A stretch of DNA of 64,000 nucleotides. Source: Legionella saoudiensis. Lineage in GTDB: Bacteria; Pseudomonadota; Gammaproteobacteria; Legionellales; Legionellaceae. The translations under genes and the position numbers were made by a program. The DNA lies in NCBI RefSeq assembly GCF_001465875.1, contig NZ_LN901320.1:246001-310000 (forward strand), written 5' to 3'. The notes beneath the pieces are model-generated. The model did not search any database and was not told where the DNA came from. It was given only the letters and a program-made list of their open reading frames with translations. Positions 9,097 through 18,464 of the stretch are shown here, piece by piece (the first letter of the stretch is position 1; every line of letters begins with the position of its first letter).

Positions 9097-9594
9097 ATGA
9101 AGCGGTTTGGTGGCGTTTTAGCCTTTGTTTTGAGCGTATTTTGTGCTAGTGCATTTGCTGATGCGGCAAAGATTGGTGTTGTTGATTTACAAAAAATCAT
9201 GCAGACTTCCAGTCAAATGAAAGATATCCAGCAAAAGTTGGAAAAAGAATTCAAACCACGTCGTGACAAGTTAGTTGCCATGGAAGCAAGTTTGAAATCC
9301 GATATGGAAAAGTTTAAGCGTGATAATGCCATAATGAGTGCTACTCAGAAGAAAGACTTAGAAAAGAAAATTATTGCAGCGCAACAACAATTTGAGCGTG
9401 ATGGTCAACAATATCAACAAGAATTAAGCACTGCAAACAATGAAGCAATGGAAGGTTTATACACTAAAGTTCGTGCAGCCATTTCTAAAGTTGCTAAAGA
9501 TGGTAAATACGATCTAATCGTGCAAAAAGATGCTGCACCTTTCAGTGCTGATACTCTTGATGTCACTGACAAAGTTGTTAAAGCAATTAACTAA
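9097..9594 (+). CDS. skp: Periplasmic chaperone Skp/OmpH family
   Basis: Skp holds unfolded outer-membrane proteins in the periplasm for BamA. The ATG at 9097 has a GGAGAAAG ribosome site and starts a clear signal peptide (MKRFGGVLAFVLSVFCASAFADAA). The mature protein of about 140 residues is a long charged helix pair (QMKDIQQKLEKEFKPRRDKL, LEKKIIAAQQQFERDGQQYQ), as in the trimeric tentacles of Skp, flanked by short beta segments (KIGVVDLQKIM, YDLIVQKDAAPF). Length of 165 residues is typical. It sits between bamA and lpxD, the classical gammaproteobacterial order. Confidence 0.93.
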   Translation: MKRFGGVLAFVLSVFCASAFADAAKIGVVDLQKIMQTSSQMKDIQQKLEKEFKPRRDKLVAMEASLKSDMEKFKRDNAIMSATQKKDLEKKIIAAQQQFERDGQQYQQELSTANNEAMEGLYTKVRAAISKVAKDGKYDLIVQKDAAPFSADTLDVTDKVVKAIN

Positions 9595-9609
9595 TTCGGC
9601 GTAATAAAG

Positions 9610-10623
9610 TTGCTAACTGTAGCACAATTAGCTGAGCGTTTAGATGGCGTGTGGCATGGCGATGCCAATCACGCCATTTTTTCATTGGCTTCACTAAGCA
9701 GGGCAAGCGCTCAAGATCTTGCTTATTACGATAATCCGATCTTTGCTCAAACTTTAAGTAATACGGCAGCAGGTGCTGTATTACTTAAAGCAGAGCATCA
9801 CGGCACATATTCTGGTAATGTCATTATTGTTTCTAATCCTTTACAGGCGATGACGCAAGCCGCGCAGTATTTATCTCAACCTCAGTCCCGAACAGTCGCA
9901 ATTGCAGCAAGCGCACAAATCCATCCGACAGCCCAATTGGGGAAGGATGTTATAGTGGGCGACTACAGTGTTATTGGAGCCGGGGTACAACTTGCTGAGG
10001 GCGTTATGATCGGTGCACATACCGTGATTGAAGCGAATGTGCGGATTGGCAAATATAGCCAGATTGCCCATAATTCGGTGGTGCATGCTGGAGCTCAAAT
10101 TGGTGCGCATGTGGTTATTAATTCAGGGACGGTAGTAGGTGCATCGCCTTTTAACTATGTAAAGCGCCAGGGTTGCTGGTCGCAAGACCTCGTTGTCGGT
10201 GGTGTGATCCTTGCAGATAAAGTTCATCTGGGGGCGAATACAGTAATTGATCGCGGCACTTTAGGCGATACATATTTGGCTGAAGGGGTCTGCGTTGATA
10301 ATTTAGTGCAAATTGCTCACGATGTGCTGATTGGTAAAAATACGGTGATTGCCGGCTGTGCGGCAATAGGTGCTTATACACAAATTGGGGCTGATTGCAT
10401 TATTGGTGGTGCCAGCAGTATTGCCGCTTATGTGCATTTGGCTGCTGATATTGTGATTACTGGTATGTCCACTGTGAATAAATCTCTTGCTAAATCGGGT
10501 ATTTATTCTTCCGGAACATTAGTCCATGAACATGCGCGCTGGCGCCGTAATGCAGCACGATTTCGGCGATTGGATGATTATGTAATGAGATTAGGTGCTC
10601 TTGAAAAGAAAGTGACCACATAG
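9610..10623 (+). CDS. lpxD: UDP-3-O-(3-hydroxyacyl)glucosamine N-acyltransferase LpxD
   Basis: It adds the N-linked hydroxyacyl chain in lipid A synthesis, cytosolic, using acyl-ACP. An N-terminal uridine-binding domain (about 1-100) precedes a left-handed beta-helix of hexapeptide repeats (IHPTAQLGKDVIVGDYSVIG, VNSGT-type turns, LGANTVIDRGTLGDT), with the catalytic His in the QIAHDVLIG / NLVQIAHD segment near residue 235. Length is 337 residues, close to E. coli LpxD (341). The start is a TTG at 9610, 15 bases after skp, with no strong ribosome site, which suggests coupling to skp. Some Legionella species carry a second lpxD elsewhere; only one is in this window. Confidence 0.93.
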   Translation: MLTVAQLAERLDGVWHGDANHAIFSLASLSRASAQDLAYYDNPIFAQTLSNTAAGAVLLKAEHHGTYSGNVIIVSNPLQAMTQAAQYLSQPQSRTVAIAASAQIHPTAQLGKDVIVGDYSVIGAGVQLAEGVMIGAHTVIEANVRIGKYSQIAHNSVVHAGAQIGAHVVINSGTVVGASPFNYVKRQGCWSQDLVVGGVILADKVHLGANTVIDRGTLGDTYLAEGVCVDNLVQIAHDVLIGKNTVIAGCAAIGAYTQIGADCIIGGASSIAAYVHLAADIVITGMSTVNKSLAKSGIYSSGTLVHEHARWRRNAARFRRLDDYVMRLGALEKKVTT

Positions 10624-10680
10624 AGTTACTACCATTTTACTTAAAATAGTAGAAATATAAATCAACCTTAATATTAATAA

Positions 10681-10709
10681 TTGCTTTGGACTGATTAAAG
10701 CAGGATAAT
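10681..10709 (+). promoter_or_regulatory. Possible sigma-70 promoter before fabZ
   Basis: TTGCTT and GATAAT are separated by 17 bases, about 90 bases before the fabZ start, in a 173-base gap after lpxD. The -10 box is a 5/6 match and the -35 only 3/6. It could allow fabZ-lpxA to be transcribed apart from lpxD. Confidence 0.3.
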
Positions 10710-10796
10710 GTCTCCTCTTTTTACAAAGTCCAAAAGGTGTAATTGAATATTCTGTTCAATCATACCCAAACCTGATACTAAAACAGGAAAATAAGA

Positions 10797-11246
10797 ATGA
10801 GCGAATCTATATTAGATATCAAACAAATTTTTAATTTGTTGCCTCACCGTTACCCAATGATGTTGGTTGATAGGGTATTAGATTACAAAGTTTTTGATTA
10901 TTTGACTGCGATAAAAAATGTTACGGTTAATGAGAACTTTTTTACGGGTCATTTCCCAGAAAATCCAGTAATGCCAGGTGTGTTAATGCTTGAAGCGTTA
11001 GCACAAGCAAGTGGAATTTTAGCAGCAGTATCTCATGATCATGCGGATAATGTACTGCATTTTTTTGCAGGCATTGATAACGCAAAATTTAAACATGTAG
11101 TTACTCCGGGAGATCAATTACGCTTGGAAGTAAAATTCTTAGGAAGGAAAAAAGCGTTTTGGCGTATGCATGGCGAAGCTTATGTAGGCGATAAACTGGC
11201 CTGTTCTGCGGATTTATTAAGTGCGGCAAAGGAAATTCAAAAGTGA
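10797..11246 (+). CDS. fabZ: 3-hydroxyacyl-ACP dehydratase FabZ
   Basis: It dehydrates 3-hydroxyacyl-ACP in fatty-acid elongation and shares its substrate with LpxD/LpxA. The 149-residue hot-dog protein has the family motifs LLPHRYPMMLVDRV near the N-terminus and GHFPENPVMPGVLMLEALAQ, which includes the catalytic His (residue about 57) and the downstream Glu. It lies between lpxD and lpxA as usual, and overlaps the lpxA start by 4 bases. Confidence 0.95.
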   Translation: MSESILDIKQIFNLLPHRYPMMLVDRVLDYKVFDYLTAIKNVTVNENFFTGHFPENPVMPGVLMLEALAQASGILAAVSHDHADNVLHFFAGIDNAKFKHVVTPGDQLRLEVKFLGRKKAFWRMHGEAYVGDKLACSADLLSAAKEIQK

Positions 11247-12013
11247 TAGATGAAAGAGCAATAATTCACCCATCTGCTAAACTAGCGAAAGGTGTAACTG
11301 TAGGTCCTGGCGCAGTGATTGGTGCAGAAGTGGAAATCGGTGAGAATACCTGGATAGGTCCTTATGCAGTGCTTAAAGGTCCAACGACCATTGGTAAAAA
11401 TAATAAAATTTTCCAGTTCGCCTCTTTAGGTGATGAGCCACAAGATGTCACTTATAAAGGCGAGTCTACGCGCCTGGAAATAGGTGATAATAATATTATT
11501 CGTGAATATTGTATGATTAACCGCGGCACGGTCAAAGGCGGCGGAGTGACGCGTATTGGTAATAATAATTTCTTAATGGCTTATACCCACGTTGGCCATG
11601 ATTGCATGCTCGGTAATAACATTATTCTTATTAGTTATGGCGCCTTATCTGGGCATGTAACGGTTGATGACTATGCCATTATTGGTGGTTATGCTGCAGT
11701 ACATCAGTTTTGTCATGTAGGCGCTTATGCCTTTATTGCTCGAGCTACGTATGTTTCTAAAGATGTACTTCCGTATATTATGGTTGCTGGATATACTTCT
11801 TCGGTGTATGGGATTAATACTGTAGGTTTACGGCGCCGCGGATTTTCTTCTGAAGCAATTAATTCACTACGCCGAGCGTATAAAGTGATTTACCGCAAAG
11901 GGCTCACAGTACAACAATCAATTGCTGAGCTGGAGCTGATGCAGAATGAATGTCCTGAAGTGATTCCGATGATTGACTTATTAAATCGATCAACGCGTGG
12001 TATTGTACGATAA
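11243..12013 (+). CDS. lpxA: Acyl-ACP--UDP-N-acetylglucosamine O-acyltransferase LpxA
   Basis: LpxA performs the first committed step of lipid A synthesis, O-acylation of UDP-GlcNAc. The protein is a hexapeptide-repeat beta-helix (IHPSAKLAKGVTVGPGAVIG, IGENTWIGPYAVLKGPTTIG) with the catalytic His segment (YTHVGHDCMLGNN) and a C-terminal helical domain (GLRRRGFSSEAINSLRRAYK). Length is 256 residues (E. coli 262). It starts with GTG at 11243, inside the end of fabZ (GTGA overlap), so translation is coupled. Confidence 0.95.
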   Translation: MIDERAIIHPSAKLAKGVTVGPGAVIGAEVEIGENTWIGPYAVLKGPTTIGKNNKIFQFASLGDEPQDVTYKGESTRLEIGDNNIIREYCMINRGTVKGGGVTRIGNNNFLMAYTHVGHDCMLGNNIILISYGALSGHVTVDDYAIIGGYAAVHQFCHVGAYAFIARATYVSKDVLPYIMVAGYTSSVYGINTVGLRRRGFSSEAINSLRRAYKVIYRKGLTVQQSIAELELMQNECPEVIPMIDLLNRSTRGIVR

Positions 12014-12088
12014 ATTTAAAGACTACCTACTTCATTGATAAGTGGGCGGATATATCAAACCGGATTTGATACAAACAATGTAAAGGTC

Positions 12089-12183
12089 AGCCCTCAAAAT
12101 TGCCTAGATGCTGCGACTTTGTCTGAGATATCCATGAATATCCCGGATTCGTGGGCAAGCCGCGGGAACTAGGTTAAAGGGCT
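12089..12183 (+). repeat. Nested inverted repeats before serS
   Basis: In the 208-base gap between lpxA and serS, AGCCCT/AGGGCT and, inside them, CCTAG/CTAGG form a nested stem, enclosing a second fold (TCCCG ... CGGGA) around a GTGGGCAAGCCGCGGGA-type core. This resembles a dispersed palindromic repeat unit more than a tRNA-sensing leader, but its position 40 bases before serS means it would be in the transcript. Confidence 0.4.
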
Positions 12184-12215
12184 GCTCCTTAACAATACAT
12201 CATAAGTTAGAGTGA

Positions 12216-13511
<1,296 letters not shown>

Positions 13512-13556
13512 GGAGTTTACGAGGAGGGATCTCCTGAGCGTAGTGCAATGCGACAT

Positions 13557-13655
13557 TCAAGAGATCCTCACAGTATTTCGGGGTGATGGAATACAAGAAA
13601 CAGGGATAGATATCAGCCCAATATAAATGTCGCCTTTCCAAATTGATTTCGCCAT
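13557..13655 (-). pseudogene. ku: Truncated Ku (DNA end-binding) gene, 5' end only
   Basis: A good AGGGAGG ribosome site precedes an ATG at 13655. The reading MAKSIWKGDIYIGLISIPVS matches the highly conserved N-terminus of bacterial Ku, whose consensus is close to IWKG-ISFGLV-IPV. After about 20 codons the match stops and the frame runs into GATCTC/GAGATC-rich repeat-like DNA, ending at a stop after 32 codons; full Ku is about 250-300 residues. It lies 48 bases after the stop of the ligD remnant on the same strand, the usual ligD-ku order. The remnant cannot encode a working Ku. Confidence 0.75.
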
Positions 13656-13703
13656 GATGCCTCCCTAAGTACGAAGAGTTACTCTCTTAATAATAGATAC
13701 CAC

Positions 13704-14075
13704 CTAGAGCTGATCCAATCGTAAAGATTGTTTCACTAGCCAAAAATCCTTCCAGGGATCTTCGGTCAATTGCTCAAGCCGTTTGGGTAATGTTTTTATC
13801 GTATAGCTATTTTCTTCAGTTTTTTTTGCTTAACTCATCCCAGGCAAGCGGTGTACTCACTGGGGCATGAGGCCGGTCGCAGGTTGAGTAGGCGCTAATC
13901 GCAGTAGCCGTTCGTTGATTTCTTAAATAATCGATGAATATTTTCCCTGCGCGTTTGGATTTAGTCATGGTGCTGATGTATTCATTAGGCTTTAATTTTT
14001 CTAAAAACTTCACAAAAACATGAGTGAACTCTTTAATGGTGTCAAAGGCCTTAACGAAATATAAGGCAAAATATA
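13704..14075 (-). pseudogene. ligD: Remnant of LigD polymerase/primase domain (NHEJ ligase D)
   Basis: The segment reads VKAFDTIKEF, then KLKPNEYISTMTKSKRAGK, IFIDYLRNQRTATAISAYST, PHAPVSTPLAWDEL, then, after a one-base frameshift in an A8 run near 13820, YTIKTLPKRLEQL and DPWKDFW before a TAG at 13704. This is the C-terminal part of the archaeo-eukaryotic-primase-like polymerase domain of LigD (conserved TxxKRxGKIFIDYLRN and PLxWDEL). The ligase and nuclease domains and the first half of the polymerase domain are absent. Upstream it runs directly into the end of a TPR pseudogene. It is a decayed gene, part of a former ligD-ku operon. Confidence 0.75.
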
Positions 14076-14580
14076 ATCACTGACTGTTTCATAATAAGTA
14101 AGCAGCTCTTTTTTAGTAATTCTGTAAGGTTGGATAAAATAATGTTTCTTAATGCGAAATCTTGTTCATGACATACTGATAATGCTTTTCGGTAATATTG
14201 TATTGCGTAACTAAAATTGCTTACTATATTCTTCTGTTCAAAGAAGAAGCACCATAAATTTTGGTTGCCATCTCATAACATCTTAGTGCCGCAGTGTCCA
14301 TGTTTTCCGCTTCATAACATTGACCTAATAAATGAATGCATAAGAAACATTGGCTACTTCATCTGAATTACTTTGTCTTAATTCAATGAATTTTTTTAAA
14401 GAGAAATAGCTTGTTGTTTTTCATCACCCCAAAAAAGAAACATTTTCCTAAATAAAGATAGCTTTCTGCTACTTCTGGATTTATACCAATTGCTTGAAGA
14501 AAAAAATCTTTAGCTATTCCATAATTATTTTCATCAAATGCTTTTACTCCATCGATATGAAATGAATTAAACCTGCTCAA
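14051..14580 (-). pseudogene. Frameshifted TPR-repeat protein gene
   Basis: The start at 14580 reads MSRFNSFHIDGVKAFDENNY followed by a TPR-like unit (AKDFFLQAIGINPEVAESYL, YLGKCFF). The frame then breaks near 14390, but the next frames continue the same kind of helical repeat: LKKFIELRQSNSDEV, then LLGQCYEAENMDTAALRCYE, then YAIQYYRKALSVCHEQDFA. At least three frameshifts separate these pieces. TPR proteins of this sort are frequent in Legionella. The intact ancestor cannot be named. It abuts the ligD remnant, with no intact gene in the 1.27 kb between serS and def. Confidence 0.6.
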
Positions 14581-14784
14581 TCCTATTTATTACTAAAGTC
14601 ACTTAGCTATCTCATTGCCAGTTTGGGCTGGGTATGTGGTAAAACCCAAATTAAATATGTTATTTGATCTATAATTAGTAAAGTTTACTTTTTTTCTTCC
14701 AATTAAATTCTATAATTAAAAAAAGATCCTCTTTTTACGTAAGGCCCAGAGCTGTTAATTAGTCAACCAACCCAGGAACCAGTC

Positions 14785-15324
14785 ATGTCAACACAAGCGA
14801 TTGTAAAAATGGGTAGCAAACAATTAGGAATTCCTTCAACACCTCTTATTGATTTTAATCCAATCCATGCACATCCGGAAATTGTCACATTACTGCAAAA
14901 TATGAGAGATACCATGGAAGAGAAAGGGGGGGTAGGCATTACTGCGCCACAGGTAGGTTGTAATAAAAGAATTATCATGCTGGGATTTGAGAAAAGTAAA
15001 CGTTATCCAAATGCAAAACCTGTTCCTTTTACCGTTTTAATTAATCCTTCTTATAAAGTAATTTCTGATGAAATGGTTGATGGTTGGGAGGGGTGTTTGA
15101 GTCTTCCATGTTTGCGTGGTTTGGTATCACGTTATAAAAAAATTGAATACAGTGGCTATGATGCGCAAGGCAATTTTATTACTGGGATTGCTGAAGGATT
15201 TCATGCCAGGATTATTCAGCATGAGTGCGATCATCTTGATGGAATCCTCTTTACTTATCGCTTAAAAGACTTACATGAATTTGGTTATGAGGATGAATTA
15301 GGGCCACGTATTTTTAATTATTAA
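14785..15324 (+). CDS. def: Peptide deformylase
   Basis: It removes the N-formyl group from nascent proteins and is iron/zinc-dependent. All three family motifs are intact: GVGITAPQVG (motif 1), EGCLSLP (motif 2 with the metal-binding Cys) and HECDHLDG (motif 3, HExxH). At 179 residues it is a standard length, with an N-terminal MSTQAIVKMGSKQLG variant of the common I-x-x-x-G-DPVL start. It is not next to fmt, the usual partner of the housekeeping gene, so it may be a second, accessory copy; this cannot be settled from the window. Confidence 0.92.
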   Translation: MSTQAIVKMGSKQLGIPSTPLIDFNPIHAHPEIVTLLQNMRDTMEEKGGVGITAPQVGCNKRIIMLGFEKSKRYPNAKPVPFTVLINPSYKVISDEMVDGWEGCLSLPCLRGLVSRYKKIEYSGYDAQGNFITGIAEGFHARIIQHECDHLDGILFTYRLKDLHEFGYEDELGPRIFNY

Positions 15325-15457
15325 ATTCATGTGTAGTAAACAGGTGTAAGCTACTGAATTTAGATCAAATGATATTCCTTCTTTTCTATATCCTTGCTAA
15401 AGTTATTTGATTCGAATTAACGCACAATATTATCAATGTGCGAACCTAAGATGCAAT

Positions 15458-18427
15458 ATGAATGATTTTTTTGATTCAAATAGTTCATTACAGTTTTTAT
15501 TCACTTACTTAAAACAACAAATCAGCGGGAATACAGCGGCTTTACTTCAGTTAATGAATCAAGAACAAAAAGATGCACCATTAACCTCAGAATTGGAGCT
15601 CTTGCAACAAGAGTATGCGGCTAAATGTGTTCAACGGATGTGGCGAAAAAGACAACTCCATCGCAAGTTTATTCAAGATCCCTATAACACGTATTTATCA
15701 ATGATATCTTTAAACGATGAGCAGCGTTTATTATCTAGGGTTATGTTTGGGCGTCATGCAGCCGAATTACCCGCAAATTCTAAATATAAAACCACAAATC
15801 CTTATATCCAAATTCGTGCCTATTATCATCGTGATGATGATTTACCTACGATTTTTTTACAGCAATTACTCCGGCAATTTCAAATTGAACCAGAGCTGGA
15901 GAGCGTTAATGAGTACATGCCAGTAAGCTTATTAAAAAATACCCCTATCGAAGACATCATAAAGAATCATTTTCCCCTACTTAAAACACCTGTTGAATTA
16001 ATTAAAAATGTAAACCATAGTATTGGCTTGTTAGTAATTCCACGCTGCAACTTTGGACAAATACTTAAAATAAAGGAGATTGTCCGCGCCTGTGGTGTTG
16101 TTGCATCGCCTTGGGAAATCGCCCAAAATATTAAAAAAGAACTTTATCCAGAGCCTATAGGCCCAGAAATTTCATGGCTTGATGATTTACCAGAAACCAG
16201 GGAAGAGTTGAAACAAAGCCGCGTATGGGAAAAAATATTAAAGATTGCTACAAGTAGCCGGCATCCTACGCGATTACTGGCTGCTAGTCTTGTTAAATTA
16301 GTTCAAGCATTACCCGAAATGCCTCCTGATGCAATCAGGCGCATTGGTTTGCTGCTAGAGTTAACCAATACTTTTTATGAATACCACTACCCACGTTATG
16401 CATTTTGTATTTACGTCATTATTCATGAGATTAGTTTGGCCTTATTAAAACAAACAGATGTATCGTTTCTGACAGATAGTTTTAGTGCATTTATTAGTGA
16501 GTCCAAAAAAACATTTCTTAGTTCGTTTGCTCTTAAAGAGGAACAGATTGCTAGTTCGCATTTTGTCGCCCTCCCTACACTGTCTGGCACTAATGCTTAT
16601 GCCTTAGCCATGCAATTAGCCAGGCAGATGCAGACGCATACGGGTGCTGAACCCAAGGTTAAAGTATGCGCGCCCAGTTATTATGAGTTTGCGCATATTA
16701 CCAAAAAAAATCTCACTGAATCAGATGCAGATATTTATATTCTTTCTGCGGGACCTATGGTTAATAAAGATGGGTTGACTCCCGGAGTAGATATTAATCA
16801 CTTTGTGACCCGCAAAATGATTCAAAAAAAACGCAACAAACCCTTAACTATTATTGTTGATGCGACTACGGCGTTGTATTCTAATTTGCAATTAACTCCC
16901 GCAGTGCAGACCTTAATCGAAACGGGCGAGCTTTCAATTATTCTTCATGAAAGTCACCAAAAGTTTGGTTTGATTCATAGCGATCAAGCGCAATACGGAC
17001 GTGTTTTAGGTCTTTGTGCTAAACGTAGTTATGCAGAAGAATTAATTCGGATGATGCAACAAAATGCGCAATATGATTTTAATCATCATGTAGATATGCG
17101 CATTGGCGCTTTTATTAGTAGTATTTGTGGTAGCTTGTTAGAGGAAATTAAACAGCAGCATTTTAGTAATGGCGCACTGTTAAGAAACCTATTAATAGAA
17201 TCCTTATTAAGCAATAAGGATATAGTCACTCATAAAGACATGCTACCAAATTTAAATCAATTGTATTTTACTACGTCGCAACATGCTTCCTTCAATAATA
17301 TTACGCGAAATATTATTGAACTACGCGATAGTTTTGGTCATTTTAGTTTTACTAAAATAGGGGTGGGGAAGTATCACCGAATTAGTGCAGATGCTTCCGA
17401 TCATATTGATTGCCTTATTCTCGCCTCACAAATCTATATTGCCCAGCAATACAGTGCAGAGGAGTTAGTTTCAGTTTTATTAATGCATGCGCAAGCAAGC
17501 ACTTCTTTAGGTTTGGAATATCAAATAATGGCCTTAGCGGTGCTTAATAAAATTAGTGCGGGGCTAGGTAGTTTGGATAACATCAACACGCTCGAATTGT
17601 TTGCTGCAATGCATTATGTTTTAGAGCAATGCGCATGCTTTTCTGGCCGTCAATATTATGCTCAGGTTATTAGTTATTTAGGAAGTCTCCGCGAAGAACT
17701 AATTAGGCAATATAAACCGGTAAACCCGATGCCTTTTTTGGGGGCGATAAATCTTCTATATCGAACAGGAATTAAAATTGCTCCATTGATTGAGTATTTA
17801 CAGGCTCATGAGCAAATCAACTTACTTGCAAAAGTGAGCTCCGAAACCTGCTTAAATCGATTTATAAGACAAAATAATGCCTTAACGCAAAAACAATTAA
17901 TGACCGTGTTTGCTCTTTTGGAAGCCCAATTAAACATTGCTGATTATTTGGAGCTTATTGGCAATGAGAAATTTTGTAATGGGGTATTAAAAATCCACGA
18001 GGCGAATCATCAGATTTTAAAAAACTTAAAAACTGCTTCAGAAAAACATCAAAAAGCCTGTAAATCATCTCCCCTGTATCTGGGGGAATGTTATCAAGCG
18101 TTAAGGAGTTATTATCAGCGAGCGCATCCTATAAAAGCAGAGGCTCAGGCCTTAATTGCCGCATTAGAGAAAGCCAAAGACCGTTATATACAGGGAGTAC
18201 TTTGTCATGATCGCGACGCTCAGTCGCAAATGATGAGATTTATTTTAATGGTGGTTACTAATTTCTTTGCAGTTTTAACTTTGGGTGCTGCTCATGCTAT
18301 TCATTATAAAGCTACAGGCCGTATTTTCTTTTTTGCCGGTACGAACTCAGAGAATGCCTTGTATGCAACGCATCAACATTTTAACGCCGAGTTGCAAATG
18401 CCCCCAGAGGTTAGGGCAGAAGCATAG
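15458..18427 (+). CDS. Large protein with IQ-like motif and PLP-enzyme-like core; effector candidate
   Basis: I do not recognise this 990-residue protein by name. The ATG at 15458 is preferred over a TTG at 15407. Residues 58-71 (VQRMWRKRQLHRKF) fit a relaxed calmodulin-binding IQ pattern. The middle shows spacing and motifs of fold-type I PLP enzymes: SGTNAYALAMQLAR (376-), TIIVDATTALYSN with Asp468, and ESHQKFG with Lys502, 34 residues later, where the Schiff-base Lys would be. A C-terminal hydrophobic stretch (FILMVVTNFFAVLTLGAAHA, about 930-955) is followed by ATGRIFFF. Lone gene, no operon partner, not obviously metabolic. Size, eukaryote-like motif and membrane tail suggest a Dot/Icm substrate; this is inference. 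The PLP assignment is from motif reading only. Confidence 0.6.
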   Translation: MNDFFDSNSSLQFLFTYLKQQISGNTAALLQLMNQEQKDAPLTSELELLQQEYAAKCVQRMWRKRQLHRKFIQDPYNTYLSMISLNDEQRLLSRVMFGRHAAELPANSKYKTTNPYIQIRAYYHRDDDLPTIFLQQLLRQFQIEPELESVNEYMPVSLLKNTPIEDIIKNHFPLLKTPVELIKNVNHSIGLLVIPRCNFGQILKIKEIVRACGVVASPWEIAQNIKKELYPEPIGPEISWLDDLPETREELKQSRVWEKILKIATSSRHPTRLLAASLVKLVQALPEMPPDAIRRIGLLLELTNTFYEYHYPRYAFCIYVIIHEISLALLKQTDVSFLTDSFSAFISESKKTFLSSFALKEEQIASSHFVALPTLSGTNAYALAMQLARQMQTHTGAEPKVKVCAPSYYEFAHITKKNLTESDADIYILSAGPMVNKDGLTPGVDINHFVTRKMIQKKRNKPLTIIVDATTALYSNLQLTPAVQTLIETGELSIILHESHQKFGLIHSDQAQYGRVLGLCAKRSYAEELIRMMQQNAQYDFNHHVDMRIGAFISSICGSLLEEIKQQHFSNGALLRNLLIESLLSNKDIVTHKDMLPNLNQLYFTTSQHASFNNITRNIIELRDSFGHFSFTKIGVGKYHRISADASDHIDCLILASQIYIAQQYSAEELVSVLLMHAQASTSLGLEYQIMALAVLNKISAGLGSLDNINTLELFAAMHYVLEQCACFSGRQYYAQVISYLGSLREELIRQYKPVNPMPFLGAINLLYRTGIKIAPLIEYLQAHEQINLLAKVSSETCLNRFIRQNNALTQKQLMTVFALLEAQLNIADYLELIGNEKFCNGVLKIHEANHQILKNLKTASEKHQKACKSSPLYLGECYQALRSYYQRAHPIKAEAQALIAALEKAKDRYIQGVLCHDRDAQSQMMRFILMVVTNFFAVLTLGAAHAIHYKATGRIFFFAGTNSENALYATHQHFNAELQMPPEVRAEA

Positions 18428-18464
18428 CTTAGCTGTAGTGTAATGGCTTACAAGCTCTACACTT

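Noticed and set aside
13816..14013. 65-codon open frame on the minus strand as a separate small gene
   Set aside because: It is an internal piece of the LigD polymerase remnant; the homology continues on both sides, upstream in frame and downstream after a one-base shift.
14383..14580. 65-codon TPR-like frame as an intact small gene
   Set aside because: TPR-like coding continues in other frames after its stop, so it is the first part of a frameshifted gene.
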